A stretch of DNA of 45,558 nucleotides from Methanocorpusculum parvum (GTDB lineage Archaea; Halobacteriota; Methanomicrobia; Methanomicrobiales; Methanocorpusculaceae). Positions 1-10,310 of the stretch are shown here, in pieces (position 1 is the first letter of the stretch; every line of letters begins with the position of its first letter). The stretch is from the NCBI GenBank assembly GCA_002287215.1, contig LMVO01000008.1, forward strand, positions 1 to 45,558, read 5' to 3'. The notes below the pieces were generated by a model, which was not told the DNA's origin, made no database searches, and saw only the letters and a program-made list of their open reading frames with translations. The position numbers and the translations under genes are program-made.

Positions 1-1054
1 CATACGAGATCTGCAGCTCCGGGCTGGTTCCCGGCCAGACCCGGGTGAACTTCTCCTCGCCCGGTCGGTGATGATCAGGGAGAAGGCTGCCGAACACGCC
101 CTCTTCGGCGTTCACGAGGTCATAACAGGCCTTGTCCAAAGCGACCGGATCGATCGAGGCAAGGATCCCTATATCCGGAACGAACGGGATGTCGTTCCAC
201 GGCGTACAGTCACAATGCGGGGTGATGTTGGTTAAGAAGTTGATGTAAAACGCCTTGCCGGTCTTATTTCCAACAGCTCCGGAGGCATACTCGATCATCC
301 GCTCGACGAATACGACCCCGTCATCCTGCCAGTCGAGGTCGATCGCATGTTCCGGACAGGTGTTCATGCACATCAGACAGCCGATACAGTGCTCAAGATC
401 GATGGAAATCGAACTGCCTGCAACGCTGATGCAAAATTCCGGGCAGGCATTCATACAGGCTCCGCAGAGGATGCACCGGTCCTCGAGGACCATTGGCCGT
501 GTGGTGTGCTGCTCGCGTTTTCCCTCGTTTGAGGCGCAGCCCATCCCGAGATTTTTCAATGCTCCCCCAAATCCCGCGGCCTCATGGCCTTTGAAGTGGG
601 ACACGACGACCATACTGTCTGCAGAGACGATATCGGAGGCGATCTTGACTGAGTCAAAATGTTTTCCGTAGACATCTACGGGCGTGAAGCTCTGTCCGCG
701 GAGTCCGTCGGCGATGATGACCGGGCAGTCGAAGACCGGATAGCAGAATCCGTGGAGCGCCGCGGTCTTTGCATGATCGACGGCGTTTCTCCTGCCGCCG
801 AGATAGAGAGTGTTGGTATCGGTCAGAAAAGGGCCTGCTCCGATCGCTTCGATCTCTTTTACGACCGAAGCGACATGGATCGGGTTTACAAACGCGTCGT
901 TTCCCTCTTCACCGAAGTGGACTTTGACCGCGGTCAGATCTCCCGGGTTCACCATATTTGCAAGGCCGGCGGCCGTGCAGAGAGCTTTTATCTTATTCCC
1001 GGTGTTTCTGCTCTTTGACTGCGCTCCGGCACGGGCAATATAGACATCTTCCAT
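1..1054 (-). CDS. DUF362 protein with internal 2[4Fe-4S] ferredoxin domain (3' end outside window)
   Basis: The frame is open from an ATG at 1054 to the window edge (351 codons, C-terminus missing). It begins MEDVYIARAGAQSKS. DUF362-type sequence surrounds a bacterial-type ferredoxin insert with C194, C197, C200, C204 and C223, C226, C229, C233, each set in CxxCxxCxxxCP form, so two [4Fe-4S] clusters are expected. DUF362 Fe-S proteins are thought to be cytoplasmic redox proteins without an assigned substrate; I know of no specific role here. An ATG four bases upstream lies in another frame. No strong Shine-Dalgarno is visible. It diverges from dapA. A second DUF362 protein at 11014-12168 carries its clusters at the C-terminus instead. 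Confidence 0.88.
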   Translation of the reverse strand, partial: MEDVYIARAGAQSKSRNTGNKIKALCTAAGLANMVNPGDLTAVKVHFGEEGNDAFVNPIHVASVVKEIEAIGAGPFLTDTNTLYLGGRRNAVDHAKTAALHGFCYPVFDCPVIIADGLRGQSFTPVDVYGKHFDSVKIASDIVSADSMVVVSHFKGHEAAGFGGALKNLGMGCASNEGKREQHTTRPMVLEDRCILCGACMNACPEFCISVAGSSISIDLEHCIGCLMCMNTCPEHAIDLDWQDDGVVFVERMIEYASGAVGNKTGKAFYINFLTNITPHCDCTPWNDIPFVPDIGILASIDPVALDKACYDLVNAEEGVFGSLLPDHHRPGEEKFTRVWPGTSPELQISY

Positions 1055-1185
1055 TCATGATACTTTGACCGTTCAACAAGATATGTTTTCGTGCAGACGA
1101 ATACGCGATCGGCCGGCTTCTCCCTGATCCGGATGTCCGGACTGCGCAAAATACATCATCTCGTTCAACCAAAAGGTAATGTACT

Positions 1186-2079
1186 ATGTTTGAAGGTGTA
1201 ATTCCTGCACTCATCACACCGTTCAATGAAGATGCGTCCCAGTCGCTCGACATTGACGGTTTGAGAAACTGCATCGAGCATGTCATCCGCGGAGGTGTTC
1301 ACGGGCTGCTTGCATGCGGTTCGACCGGTGAATCGGCAACGATGACACATGCCGAGCATATCCGTGTCATTGAGGAAACCGTTTCTGCAGCCGGCAACCG
1401 TATTCCTGCCATCGCAGGAACCGGGTCCAACAACACTGAGGAAGCTCTTCTGATGACCCGCGCTGCCAAGATGTCCGGCGCAGACGGCGTACTTCTTATC
1501 AGCCCGTATTACAACAAGCCGAACAGATCCGGCCTGCTGAAGCATTATCGAAAGGTCGCAGATATCGGTCTGCCGGTGATTGTGTACAACATCCCCGGAC
1601 GGACGGGTCAGAACCTGCCCGCCGATCTGATCATTGAGATGGTCAAGACCATTCCAAATATCGTCGCGGTAAAGGAAGCAAGCGGAAATCTTGATCAGAT
1701 GATGGCGATCATCCAGGGGACCAAGGATCTTGAACGCGATTATCCGTTCATCCTCACCTCAGGTGACGACTCCCTGACGCTTCCGGTGCTTTCGGTCGGC
1801 GGTCACGGATGTATCTCGGTCACGGCCAACATCGAACCAAAGCGCATGGTCGAGATGTATGAGATGTTCAAGCGCTCTGACGTGAAGTCAGCAATGCAGA
1901 AGCATTATGAGCTCATGGATCTTTCGAAGGCTCTTTTCATGGAAGTGAACCCGGTACCGGTCAAGCGTGCGGCAGAGATCCGCGGTCTTATCAAGTCAGG
2001 CAACGTCCGTCTCCCCCTGGATTCACTTGGCGAGGCAAATTCAGCAGTACTTCGCGAGGTGCTTTCCCGGTATGACTAA
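1186..2079 (+). CDS. dapA: 4-hydroxy-tetrahydrodipicolinate synthase
   Basis: Condenses pyruvate with aspartate semialdehyde, the first committed step of lysine/diaminopimelate synthesis, in the cytoplasm. The 297 residues match the usual DapA length and TIM-barrel pattern. The GSTGES pyruvate-binding loop is at 45-50 (T47), Y134 lies in VYNIPGRTG, and K163 in VKEASG is the Schiff-base lysine. The ATG is preceded by an AAAGGT-type site. The stop overlaps the dapB start by 8 bp, so the two are co-transcribed and probably translationally coupled. Other members of this aldolase superfamily have different substrates, but the adjacent dapB settles the assignment. Confidence 0.97.
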   Translation: MFEGVIPALITPFNEDASQSLDIDGLRNCIEHVIRGGVHGLLACGSTGESATMTHAEHIRVIEETVSAAGNRIPAIAGTGSNNTEEALLMTRAAKMSGADGVLLISPYYNKPNRSGLLKHYRKVADIGLPVIVYNIPGRTGQNLPADLIIEMVKTIPNIVAVKEASGNLDQMMAIIQGTKDLERDYPFILTSGDDSLTLPVLSVGGHGCISVTANIEPKRMVEMYEMFKRSDVKSAMQKHYELMDLSKALFMEVNPVPVKRAAEIRGLIKSGNVRLPLDSLGEANSAVLREVLSRYD

Positions 2080-2827
2080 GGTCATCATCTGCGGGGCATT
2101 CGGCAGAATGGGGACCATGATCGCAAACATGGTCATCGAGAACCCGGATCTGGAGTTTGTCGGCGGCGTGGATATCCGGGAAGGGACGGTGCTTGGAAAG
2201 CCGGTTGTTTCCTCCGAGAATCTTGCCGCATTCATCGATCAGATCAGACCTGATGTGATGATCGATTTCACCATTGCAGCCGCGACGATGGTCAATGCAA
2301 AGATCGCGGCGAAAAAAGGCGTGGCGTTAGTGATCGGCACGACGGGTTTCACGCCGGAGCAGGATGCAGAACTGCTTGACGCGATAAAGAATGTCCCGGT
2401 CGTTAAAACGACGAACTTCAGTGTCGGCGTGAACATTTTCTGGGAACTTGTCCGCGATGCGGCTTCCCGCCTGGGCGATTACGATATCGAGGTGATCGAG
2501 GCGCACCACCGGCATAAGAAGGACGCTCCAAGCGGAACGGCGAAGACGATCCTGAAGGTGATCCAGGAGGAGGTCGGCAAACGCGAGGAGATGTACGGAC
2601 GCGAGGGTATGACCGAGCGGAAAAACGAGATCGGCGTGCATGTGATCCGCGGCGGGGATGTGGTCGGGGACCACACGGTCCAGTTCCATCAGAATTATGA
2701 GACGATCGAGCTGAGCCATCGTGCCTATGACAGGGCAGTATTCGCACGAGGGGCCATCCGTGCTGCGGCATGGGCTCCGACAGCGGCGCCTGGTTTATAC
2801 ACTATGAAAGAGGTCCTCGGGCTCTAA
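2072..2827 (+). CDS. dapB: 4-hydroxy-tetrahydrodipicolinate reductase
   Basis: Reduces the DapA product with NAD(P)H to tetrahydrodipicolinate. The frame stays open upstream inside dapA, but the start is set at the ATG at 2072: it has GAGGTG at 2056-2061, 10 nt before it, and the protein then begins [14 protein letters not shown], placing the Rossmann loop GAFGRMG at residues 8-14 as in the family. The catalytic region [15 protein letters not shown] and the TTGF motif are present. Length 251 aa is normal. It overlaps dapA by 8 bp. A ferredoxin gene follows 70 bp downstream and may be in the same transcript. Confidence 0.96.
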   Translation: MTKVIICGAFGRMGTMIANMVIENPDLEFVGGVDIREGTVLGKPVVSSENLAAFIDQIRPDVMIDFTIAAATMVNAKIAAKKGVALVIGTTGFTPEQDAELLDAIKNVPVVKTTNFSVGVNIFWELVRDAASRLGDYDIEVIEAHHRHKKDAPSGTAKTILKVIQEEVGKREEMYGREGMTERKNEIGVHVIRGGDVVGDHTVQFHQNYETIELSHRAYDRAVFARGAIRAAAWAPTAAPGLYTMKEVLGL

Positions 2828-2897
2828 TGCCCGGCAACTCGAAATGTATTTCCCCTTCGAATAAGAGATATGGTAATTATACGAGGTAAATTCAAAC

Positions 2898-3071
2898 ATG
2901 CCAGCAGTAGTAAATAAAGAAAAATGTACCGGATGCGCGACCTGTGTGGACATCTGCCCGTCAGCAGCAATCGAAATTGTCGATGAAAAAGCAGTCATCA
3001 ACGCAGATGAATGTGTCGACTGTGAAACCTGTGTGGATGAGTGCCCGGAAAGCGCACTCCACATGGAATAA
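2898..3071 (+). CDS. Small 2[4Fe-4S] ferredoxin
   Basis: A 57-residue protein starting MPAVVNKEKC. It has two CxxCxxCxxxCP motifs (C10, C13, C16, C20 and C39, C42, C45, C49), the pattern of a clostridial/methanogen-type ferredoxin carrying low-potential electrons in the cytoplasm. The ATG has GAGGTAA about 10 nt upstream. A run of eight T follows the stop and probably ends the transcript. Partner enzymes cannot be deduced; proximity to dapAB may be incidental. Strongly acidic composition fits the family. Confidence 0.95.
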   Translation: MPAVVNKEKCTGCATCVDICPSAAIEIVDEKAVINADECVDCETCVDECPESALHME

Positions 3072-3074
3072 ATC

Positions 3075-3087
3075 TTTTTTTTCTTTT
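3075..3087 (+). terminator. T-rich terminator after ferredoxin gene
   Basis: Four bases past the ferredoxin stop there is a run of eight T, then C and four T. Oligo-T tracts on the non-template strand are the usual archaeal termination signal. No strong hairpin precedes it. Confidence 0.6.
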
Positions 3088-3155
3088 AGAGTAGTTACGC
3101 GGTTTTATCCTTAATCCAACTCAGGAAGGGTAAGGTTGGGTGTCGACACATGAGA

Positions 3156-3220
3156 AAAAACCCGTCGCAAACTTTCAGTTTGCTCTCCATTTCGCTTCGC
3201 TCACCAGCATGCGGGTTTTT
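3156..3220. repeat. Palindromic repeat framed by AAAAACCCG / CGGGTTTTT
   Basis: A 65-bp unit bounded by the inverted ends AAAAACCCG (3156-3164) and CGGGTTTTT (3212-3220). Inside is the hairpin AAACT-TTC-AGTTT followed by GCTCTCC. The same ends and internal hairpin recur at 45391-45556, where the unit is lengthened by two 50-bp tandem copies. Folded as RNA, the ends would form a closing stem followed by U residues, like an intrinsic terminator. No protein is credible here. Confidence 0.75.
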
Positions 3221-3282
3221 CTGTTGTTTCATATTATATTGATTTCACAAAAAGAGGTGTTAACGAAAAGAAAATTCGCCGG

Positions 3283-3413
3283 CAGAGGTGCGTTCACCTC
3301 TGGTCTGCGAGAAAACTCGCAAATCAAAGATTTGGTCGCAAGTCTATCGACTTGCTTCGCTAAGGGACCTAAAGGTCCCCGCCTCAGCTAAGATCGCCGG
3401 CTGCGCCGTCGAT
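3283..3413 (+). repeat. Mosaic hairpin repeat, copy A
   Basis: Six consecutive short hairpins: CAGAGGTG-CGTT-CACCTCTG (3283-3302), GCGAG-AAAA-CTCGC (3307-3320), AAATC-AAA-GATTT (3321-3333), GCAAGTC-TATC-GACTTGC (3338-3355), GGGACC-TAAA-GGTCCC (3364-3379) and a GC-rich one at 3393-3413. Conserved connectors are TTCGCTAAGG and CGCCTCAGCTAAG. Four other copies (B-E) keep the connectors but change the stems. The unit sits directly upstream of purB. The rest of the gap 3072-3459 is AT-rich with no gene seen. Confidence 0.85.
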
Positions 3414-3459
3414 CCGCCACACAAACTCATAACCAAAGAAAACCAATACTACATCAACT

Positions 3460-4803
3460 ATGGCAATACATCCGATAGACTTCCGGTACGGAACTCCCGA
3501 AATGAAACGTGTATGGAGTGAGGACAACCGGTTTGCCTGCATCGTCCGGGCCGAGGTCGCCCTTGCCCATGCCCAAAGCATCGTAGGCATGATCCCCGCT
3601 GAAGATGCCGCGGTCATCGAAAAAAACGCCGGATCCGCCTCACGCATCCGTGCAAAAGAAATAGAAGCAGAGATCAGCCACGACACTATGGCCATCACCC
3701 GGGCCATCGCCGAAGTCTGCGGGGATGCCGGACGCTGGATCCATTACGGCGCCACCTCCAACGACATCCTCGACACCGCGACCGGCCTCCAGCTCAAAGA
3801 AGCCTCTGACCTGCTCGAAAAGAAACTTGCCACCCTGATGAGCGTGCTGTTGAAACGCGCAGGGGAAACCAAAAATCTCATCTGCATAGCCCGGACCCAT
3901 GGTCAGCACGGCGTTCCTACCACCTACGGACTGCGGTTCGCCATCTGGGCATCCGAAGTCTCCCGGCACCTCCAGCGGCTCCGGGAAAGCCGGTCCCGGA
4001 TCGTCGTCGGCCAGATGACCGGCGCTGTCGGAACCATGGCGGCGATGGGCGAACACGGCATCGAAGTACAGGCCGAGATGATGAAGTATCTTGGGATCGG
4101 CTCAGTCGACGTCTCCTCCCAGGTCATTTCCCGCGACAGATACGCCGAGTACATCTTCCTCCTCGCCAACATCGCGACCACCCTGGACAAGATCGGCATC
4201 GAAGTCAGATCCCTCCAGAGAACCGAGATCGGCGAAGTCGAAGAACACTTCTCCAGAAAACAGGTCGGCTCATCCACCATGCCCCACAAAAGAAACCCCA
4301 TCAAAAGCGAACAGGTCTGCGGTCTTGCCCGCATCGTCCGCGGCATGGTCGAACCCGCCCTCCAGAACAACACCCTCTGGGATGAAAGGGACCTCACCAA
4401 CTCATCCGCCGAGCGGATCACCTTTCCCGAGACAAGCATCCTCTGCGACCACTGTCTTCATGTCATGACCGGGGTCGTGGAAAACCTGACGATCAACACC
4501 GAAGCAGTAAGCCGCAATCTTCGCTACCTCCACGGGATCAATCTCGCGGAATCCGTGATGATCGAACTCACCAAACGCGGAATGAAGCGCCAGGAAGCCC
4601 ACGAGATCATCCGCGAAGCAAGTATGGAAGCCCTCGCCGCAAAAATACCGCTCGCCGGCCTTCTTGCGGATAAACCGGAAGTCACTGCGTATGTCTCCGC
4701 CGATGAGATCAAAAAACTCCTCCAGCCCGAGACCTACGCCGGTCTTGCGGCCGTCCAGGTGGAAAACCTCATCCGAAAACTCGCGCCGTTTTGTGCACTG
4801 TAA
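3460..4803 (+). CDS. purB: Adenylosuccinate lyase
   Basis: Catalyses two fumarate-releasing steps: SAICAR to AICAR in purine synthesis and adenylosuccinate to AMP. The 447 residues cover the full aspartase/fumarase-superfamily fold. The signature loop SSTMPHKRNP is at 271-280 and H147 lies in ARTHGQHG. The N-terminus MAIHPIDFRYGTPEM matches archaeal PurB proteins, which supports the ATG at 3460 although no clear Shine-Dalgarno is visible. The gene stands alone, with mosaic repeat copy A upstream and a convergent MutY-like gene 17 bp downstream. Confidence 0.97.
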   Translation: MAIHPIDFRYGTPEMKRVWSEDNRFACIVRAEVALAHAQSIVGMIPAEDAAVIEKNAGSASRIRAKEIEAEISHDTMAITRAIAEVCGDAGRWIHYGATSNDILDTATGLQLKEASDLLEKKLATLMSVLLKRAGETKNLICIARTHGQHGVPTTYGLRFAIWASEVSRHLQRLRESRSRIVVGQMTGAVGTMAAMGEHGIEVQAEMMKYLGIGSVDVSSQVISRDRYAEYIFLLANIATTLDKIGIEVRSLQRTEIGEVEEHFSRKQVGSSTMPHKRNPIKSEQVCGLARIVRGMVEPALQNNTLWDERDLTNSSAERITFPETSILCDHCLHVMTGVVENLTINTEAVSRNLRYLHGINLAESVMIELTKRGMKRQEAHEIIREASMEALAAKIPLAGLLADKPEVTAYVSADEIKKLLQPETYAGLAAVQVENLIRKLAPFCAL

Positions 4804-4820
4804 AAAATCAGGATCAGGGA

Positions 4821-5687
4821 TCACCGGCCGGTCTTCAGCCGGTAGATCTCCCCCTCTTCCCTGACAAAAAAACCTTCGCCGGCCATAGCATCCATTATCC
4901 GGCGGACACGCTCCGGATCCTCGTCCATCTCTTCTGCAAACAACTCCGGCATCCCGCTTTTCTGATCAAGCATCCGTTTCAGCACCCCGCCCCGGATCTG
5001 CCGGTCGGACCCCTCGAAACTCTTCTGTTTAGTATACTGACGGCTCCGCTGATTCGGATTTTTCACCGCTGATTTCAGCGCTGTTCCAAGATCCATCAGC
5101 GCCCAGTACCACTCCCGGGAGTTTGCCGGAAGCATGGCCGAGACAAGGGGCAAAAGCTCGCGGTCATCGACTGCCTGGTCCTCTTCGAAAAAATAATGGA
5201 TGAACACTCTTCTGATATTCGTCTCGATGAACACGACCGGCCGGTCGAACGCGAACGCCGCGATCGAACAGGAAGTGGCAGGCCCGATCCCCGGCAGGGT
5301 CAGCAGGACCGCCGGATCGTTTGGGATCTTCCCGCCGTATTCGTCAGCGATAACGCGGGCAAGTTTCTGCAGATTCAAAGCCCGGCGGTTGTACCCCATC
5401 CCCTGCCATGCCGTGAGAAGATCCGCATGATCCGCCTTTGCGAGAGCGAAGATATCAGGAAACTTCTCGATGAACTTCGGATAGATCACCGCGACCCGCG
5501 GGACCTGGGTCTGCTGGAGCATGATCTCGGAGACCAGGATCTTATACGGATCATCCGTGTGCCGCCACTCCATATCATGCCGGCCCTTCGCCGCATAAAA
5601 CTCCATCACATGCTGCTGAAAATCCAAAACAAGCGAAGGGGTGATCCCCTCTTCCCGAAACCGGGTCCGAAGACCGGAGACGAGCAT
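4821..5687 (-). CDS. MutY/EndoIII-like HhH-GPD DNA glycosylase, no Fe-S loop
   Basis: A 288-residue helix-hairpin-helix glycosylase, presumably removing damaged or mispaired bases in base-excision repair. Visible are SEIMLQQTQV (53-62) with E54 equivalent to the catalytic Glu of MutY, and the hairpin LPGIGPATS (131-139). In MutY/EndoIII the catalytic Asp lies in a DG/TNV motif; here the corresponding position reads FIETNIRRV, so E155 replaces Asp. The usual C-terminal four-cysteine Fe-S loop is absent. The start lies 2 bp after the PhoU-like gene stop, so they share an operon. Substrate preference cannot be told from sequence. Confidence 0.85.
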   Translation of the reverse strand: MLVSGLRTRFREEGITPSLVLDFQQHVMEFYAAKGRHDMEWRHTDDPYKILVSEIMLQQTQVPRVAVIYPKFIEKFPDIFALAKADHADLLTAWQGMGYNRRALNLQKLARVIADEYGGKIPNDPAVLLTLPGIGPATSCSIAAFAFDRPVVFIETNIRRVFIHYFFEEDQAVDDRELLPLVSAMLPANSREWYWALMDLGTALKSAVKNPNQRSRQYTKQKSFEGSDRQIRGGVLKRMLDQKSGMPELFAEEMDEDPERVRRIMDAMAGEGFFVREEGEIYRLKTGR

Positions 5688-5689
5688 AA

Positions 5690-6691
5690 TTACTGGGACA
5701 CCATGCGGTTGATCAGGATCTCGGCGATATCTGAGCTGTACTCCGTGATCCGGTGAAGACTCTGCGTTATCTGGGTCACGGCGACCGCCTCGGGGACCCG
5801 CATCTTGCGGATCGAATCAGCAAGGCCGTGATACTTCGGTCCCATCTCCTCGACTTCGGTGATGATCTTATTTGCTCCGGGAATACTGCCTGAGTAGATG
5901 GCCTGGATGCTTTTATTGAAGATATCGAGTGAAAACTCACTGAGTTCCGTCAGCTTCACAACCAGCATACGGTCGACCCCTTTGTCGATGAGGATCTCTG
6001 CCGCTTCGGCGATCAGGACCGTGTGATCGCCGACACGTTCGATTATTCTTGAGATCTGGTAATAGGTCGCGGCGATCGCGGGAGTGATCCCCATCTTCAG
6101 AGAAAGGGACGGATTTTCCACGATCAGGGAAAACTGCCGGTGGACCAGCCAGTGAAGACGGTCGACATCCGTGTCTCTGGCGACGACGTCTTCGGCGAGA
6201 TCGCGTCTTCCCTGCTCGAGGGCGTTGAGGGCGTCCTCATGCATGCCTTTGACGATCACATACATCCGGCGGATGGTGTTTTCAAACGGCATCTCCGTCG
6301 GATTGAGGATATCTTTGAGAACGATACTGTTGTCCGTCTCCTCGGAGACCTCCTGGCCGATCGTCATCTGAGTGAACTTGCGAACGACCATCCGGACTTT
6401 AGGCGGGATCCTGCCGGCGGATGTTATCTTTATCGTTGTGTATCCGGCGATGTATGCGCCGATCAGTGAACGCAGAAGCGTTGTCGGGTCGGGATAATCC
6501 TTGAGTCCGAACTCTTTTGTCCGGGCAGTGCTGTCATTGTGCAGATTCGGGGTGATCAGGAGCGTCCCGTCGGCCTGGGACACCACGCCGAGGGGATCGT
6601 TTTTCTGAATATTTCTCTCACGTATCCACGCTTTCGGGAGAGACAGCACATACGATGACCCGCCGGTCATCTGAACTTTCCGGATTTCCAT
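5690..6691 (-). CDS. AbrB-PhoU phosphate uptake regulator
   Basis: 333 residues. The N-terminus MEIRKVQMTGGSSYVLSLPK is a SpoVT/AbrB-like DNA-binding swapped hairpin. It is followed by two PhoU-type helical repeats (roughly 100-205 and 215-330), with ERVGDHTVLIAE as a typical PhoU segment. In archaea this architecture is commonly annotated as a phosphate uptake regulator. It is divergent from pstS across about 150 bp and so is placed to control the pst genes. The promoter region shows TATA-like stretches on both strands. A DNA glycosylase gene follows at 2 bp. Confidence 0.9.
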   Translation of the reverse strand: MEIRKVQMTGGSSYVLSLPKAWIRERNIQKNDPLGVVSQADGTLLITPNLHNDSTARTKEFGLKDYPDPTTLLRSLIGAYIAGYTTIKITSAGRIPPKVRMVVRKFTQMTIGQEVSEETDNSIVLKDILNPTEMPFENTIRRMYVIVKGMHEDALNALEQGRRDLAEDVVARDTDVDRLHWLVHRQFSLIVENPSLSLKMGITPAIAATYYQISRIIERVGDHTVLIAEAAEILIDKGVDRMLVVKLTELSEFSLDIFNKSIQAIYSGSIPGANKIITEVEEMGPKYHGLADSIRKMRVPEAVAVTQITQSLHRITEYSSDIAEILINRMVSQ

Positions 6692-6812
6692 TCATTACAT
6701 ATTTACCTGCCCGGTATTTAATCTCTGTGAAAAACTATAGAGATATCATAGTCCGATAGAAATCATGGGGGGATATAGTCACATCATGATTTACTCAATC
6801 TATGTCGAATAT

Positions 6813-6821
6813 CACTATATC
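6813..6821 (+). promoter_or_regulatory. TATA box of pstS; transcript probably leaderless
   Basis: CACTATATC is centred about 25 nt before the ATG at 6842. No Shine-Dalgarno lies between, so transcription probably begins at or next to the start codon. The upstream stretch 6741-6795 repeats AATCATG/ATCATGAT words that may be regulator sites. Confidence 0.5.
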
Positions 6822-6841
6822 TGCCAATCTTCAATCCGATT

Positions 6842-7678
6842 ATGGTTATGAAAAGAAAAACCATGAGTATTGTTGGAGCCGCAGCCCTTCTTTTTGCTGT
6901 GTTCCTTGTATTTGCTTCCGGCTGTGTGAGCCAGGGAGAAGAACCCGAGACCATCACCTTAGCCGGATCAACGACCGTCCTGCCGGTTGCCCAGATCGTT
7001 GCCGATGTCTATATGGATGAGCACACGACGGCCGACATCCAGATCAGCGGCGGCGGATCAGGCGTTGGCGTGACCGCTGCAAAGGAAGGAACTGCTGACA
7101 TCGGCATGCTGTCACGCGATCTGAAGTCCTCGGAAAAAGAGGGAAGCAGCCTGAAAGAGTATGTTATCGGGAGAGACGGTATTGCGGTTATCGCCCACCC
7201 GTCAAACACCGTCTCAGACCTGACAACAGCACAGATCAAAGACATCTATCAGGGGAAGATCACCAACTGGAAAGAGGTCGGCGGCAAGGATCTTTCGATC
7301 GTTCTGATCGGCCGCGACAGTGCTTCGGGCACCCGCGAGTTCTTCACCGAGTTCGTGCTGAAAAAGGAGGATGCGGCAAAGACGATGCAGGAGTACAGCT
7401 CCAACGGCGCTGTGCAGAAGGCAGTCGCCCAGACCCCGGGCGCGATCGGCTATGTCTCCCTGGAATATGTCGATCAGACGGTAAAAGCCTTCTCGATTTC
7501 CGGCGTGCAGGCAACGGTCGATAACGTGATCAACGGCAGTTATACGATTAACCGCCCGCTTCTGATGATCACGAACGGTGAACCGGACGGACTTGCAAAG
7601 AAGTTCCTTTCATTCATCCTATCGCCCGAAGGTCAGAAGATCATCGCAGACAACGGATTTGTTCCTGTAACCGTATGA
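6842..7678 (+). CDS. pstS: Phosphate ABC transporter substrate-binding lipoprotein
   Basis: Binds phosphate outside the membrane and delivers it to PstCA-B. 278 residues with a lipoprotein-type signal: positive start (MVMKRK), hydrophobic stretch, and C28 in FASGC as the likely lipidated residue. Family motifs are LAGSTTVLP, SGGGSGVG and GRDSASGTRE, which form the phosphate site. Two ATGs occur (6842 and 6848); 6842 fits a leaderless transcript from the TATA box at 6813-6821. The stop overlaps the pstCA start by 4 bp. Confidence 0.95.
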   Translation: MVMKRKTMSIVGAAALLFAVFLVFASGCVSQGEEPETITLAGSTTVLPVAQIVADVYMDEHTTADIQISGGGSGVGVTAAKEGTADIGMLSRDLKSSEKEGSSLKEYVIGRDGIAVIAHPSNTVSDLTTAQIKDIYQGKITNWKEVGGKDLSIVLIGRDSASGTREFFTEFVLKKEDAAKTMQEYSSNGAVQKAVAQTPGAIGYVSLEYVDQTVKAFSISGVQATVDNVINGSYTINRPLLMITNGEPDGLAKKFLSFILSPEGQKIIADNGFVPVTV

Positions 7679-9558
7679 CCGCACAGCTGACAACGGGATG
7701 GAGAGAGAAAGGTATCCGGTCAGTATGGCTGGCAGCCGCTCTGATCGCCGCCTCATCGGTGGTGTTCATTCTCGGATACCTTCTTTTGACCTCACTCCCG
7801 ATTTTTTTTGAAACAGGTATTGTCGGATTTTTCTTCAACACCGACTGGAACCCGACCGGGAGCACTCCTTCGTTCGGGATCGCCGCTCTTCTGATCGACA
7901 CCCTGCTTGTCACCTTTGGCGCGATGGTGTTTGCCGTCCCGCTTGGTCTGATGGCAGCGGTGTTTCTTGCGTATCTGGCTCCGCCAAAACTCCGCGATAT
8001 CGTGAAACCCGCGATCGAACTTCTTGCGGGGATCCCGTCAGTCGTATACGGATTTTTCGGGATGATCGTTCTCTGCAGTTTTCTTCAGCAGACCCTGGAT
8101 ATGCCGAGCGGTTTTTCCTGGCTCGCTGCCTCCATTCTTCTAGGGATCATGGCGCTTCCGACGATCGTTTCGGTCTCGGAGGATGCTCTTTTTGCGGTCC
8201 CGAAGGATTATAACGAGGCGTCTCTAGGTCTCGGGGCGACGAAATGGCAGACCATCTCCCGCGTGCTTGTTCCGGCGGCGGCGTCCGGCATATCGGCGGC
8301 GGTGATCCTCGGTATGGGCCGGGCAATCGGCGAAACGATGGCCGTGATGATGGTCGCAGGAAATGCGGCGGTTATCCCGTCCCCGATCTGGGACGTGCTC
8401 TCCCCGGTCCGAACGCTGACCGCGACCCTTGGTATAGAACTCGCTGAGGTCGCGTCCGGGTCGATGCATTATTATGCCCTCTTCGGGGTCGCCGCGGTCC
8501 TGCTCGCGATCACGCTCGGGGTGAACCTGATATCGGTCTGGATCACAAAACGGATCAAAACAGGCAGACCGCTGGTTTCGATGCCGGCAGCGGCCCGGCG
8601 GATCCTGATAATATGCGGCATGCTGATCGCCTTCACGGCCGGCATCGTGATCCTCGGGATCGGCCCGACTCTTCTCGCGGCCGCGGTATTCGCCGGCTTT
8701 TTCCTTCTGCGGGACCGTGTGTCCCATAAAGTTGCGGAACGTGCGGCGTTTGGCGTGATCTATGCAGGAACGGCGCTCGTTGTCGCCACGCTGATCATCA
8801 TTCTCGCCGACATCTTCATACACGGCCTTCCGGCGATATCATGGGAGTTTCTGACGACAGCCCCCCGGGATCTCGGCCGTGAGGGCGGGATCTTTCCGGC
8901 GATCGTCGGGACCCTTCAGCTTGTCGGCGGCGCGATCCTTCTCGCCCTGCCGGTAGGGATCGGGGCCGCGGTCTATCTGAATGAGTATTCGGCGGGTACG
9001 TTCCTGACCCGGCTTTTGCGGACCGGAAACGATCTGCTCGCCGGCACGCCTTCGATCGTGTTCGGCGTCTTCGGGTTTGCCTTTCTTGTGATCTTCCTTG
9101 GATGGGGGGTCTGTCTCCTAGCCGGTATGATCTGTCTTGCCCTGATGATTCTGCCGACGATAATCAAAACGACCGAAGAAGCGCTCAGGTCCGTTTCCCC
9201 CTCGCTTCGTGAGGCATCGTTCGGTCTTGGGGCGACCAGGTGGCAGACGATAAAAAACGTCGTCCTCCCTTCCGCTGCGCCCGGTATTCTGACCGGCACG
9301 ATCCTTTCGATCGGGAGGGCCGCCGGAGAGACCGCCCCGATCATGTTCACCGCGGTGGTCTTCTCCAAACGGTTCATCAGCCCGGACCTTTTTGAGCCGG
9401 TGATGGCGCTTCCTTTCCATCTGTATGTTCTCTCGACCAGCGTGCCGGGAGCACAGACCCAGCAGTATGGAACGGCGGTCGTTCTCATCTGCCTGGTCCT
9501 GCTGATCTATCTCGGCGCGATCCTTCTGCGCACGCACTTTCGAAAAAAACTGATCTGA
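7675..9558 (+). CDS. Phosphate ABC transporter permease, PstC-PstA fusion
   Basis: One 627-residue polypeptide carries both permease subunits of the phosphate importer. Residues about 1-300 resemble PstC and about 370-627 resemble PstA. Each half has its own EAA loop contacting Pst[13 protein letters not shown] from residue 181 and [12 protein letters not shown] from residue 513. Hydrophobic helices between about 300 and 370 join the halves, keeping both in a workable orientation. The usual arrangement is two separate genes; no internal stop or frameshift is present. It overlaps pstS by 4 bp and is followed by pstB after 2 bp. Confidence 0.93.
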   Translation: MTAQLTTGWREKGIRSVWLAAALIAASSVVFILGYLLLTSLPIFFETGIVGFFFNTDWNPTGSTPSFGIAALLIDTLLVTFGAMVFAVPLGLMAAVFLAYLAPPKLRDIVKPAIELLAGIPSVVYGFFGMIVLCSFLQQTLDMPSGFSWLAASILLGIMALPTIVSVSEDALFAVPKDYNEASLGLGATKWQTISRVLVPAAASGISAAVILGMGRAIGETMAVMMVAGNAAVIPSPIWDVLSPVRTLTATLGIELAEVASGSMHYYALFGVAAVLLAITLGVNLISVWITKRIKTGRPLVSMPAAARRILIICGMLIAFTAGIVILGIGPTLLAAAVFAGFFLLRDRVSHKVAERAAFGVIYAGTALVVATLIIILADIFIHGLPAISWEFLTTAPRDLGREGGIFPAIVGTLQLVGGAILLALPVGIGAAVYLNEYSAGTFLTRLLRTGNDLLAGTPSIVFGVFGFAFLVIFLGWGVCLLAGMICLALMILPTIIKTTEEALRSVSPSLREASFGLGATRWQTIKNVVLPSAAPGILTGTILSIGRAAGETAPIMFTAVVFSKRFISPDLFEPVMALPFHLYVLSTSVPGAQTQQYGTAVVLICLVLLIYLGAILLRTHFRKKLI

Positions 9559-9560
9559 CC

Positions 9561-10306
<746 letters not shown>

Positions 10307-10310
<4 letters not shown>

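Noticed and set aside
3140..3521. Open frames of 77-83 codons before purB
   Set aside because: They run through repeat copy A and into purB in another phase; the composition is that of the repeat, not a protein.
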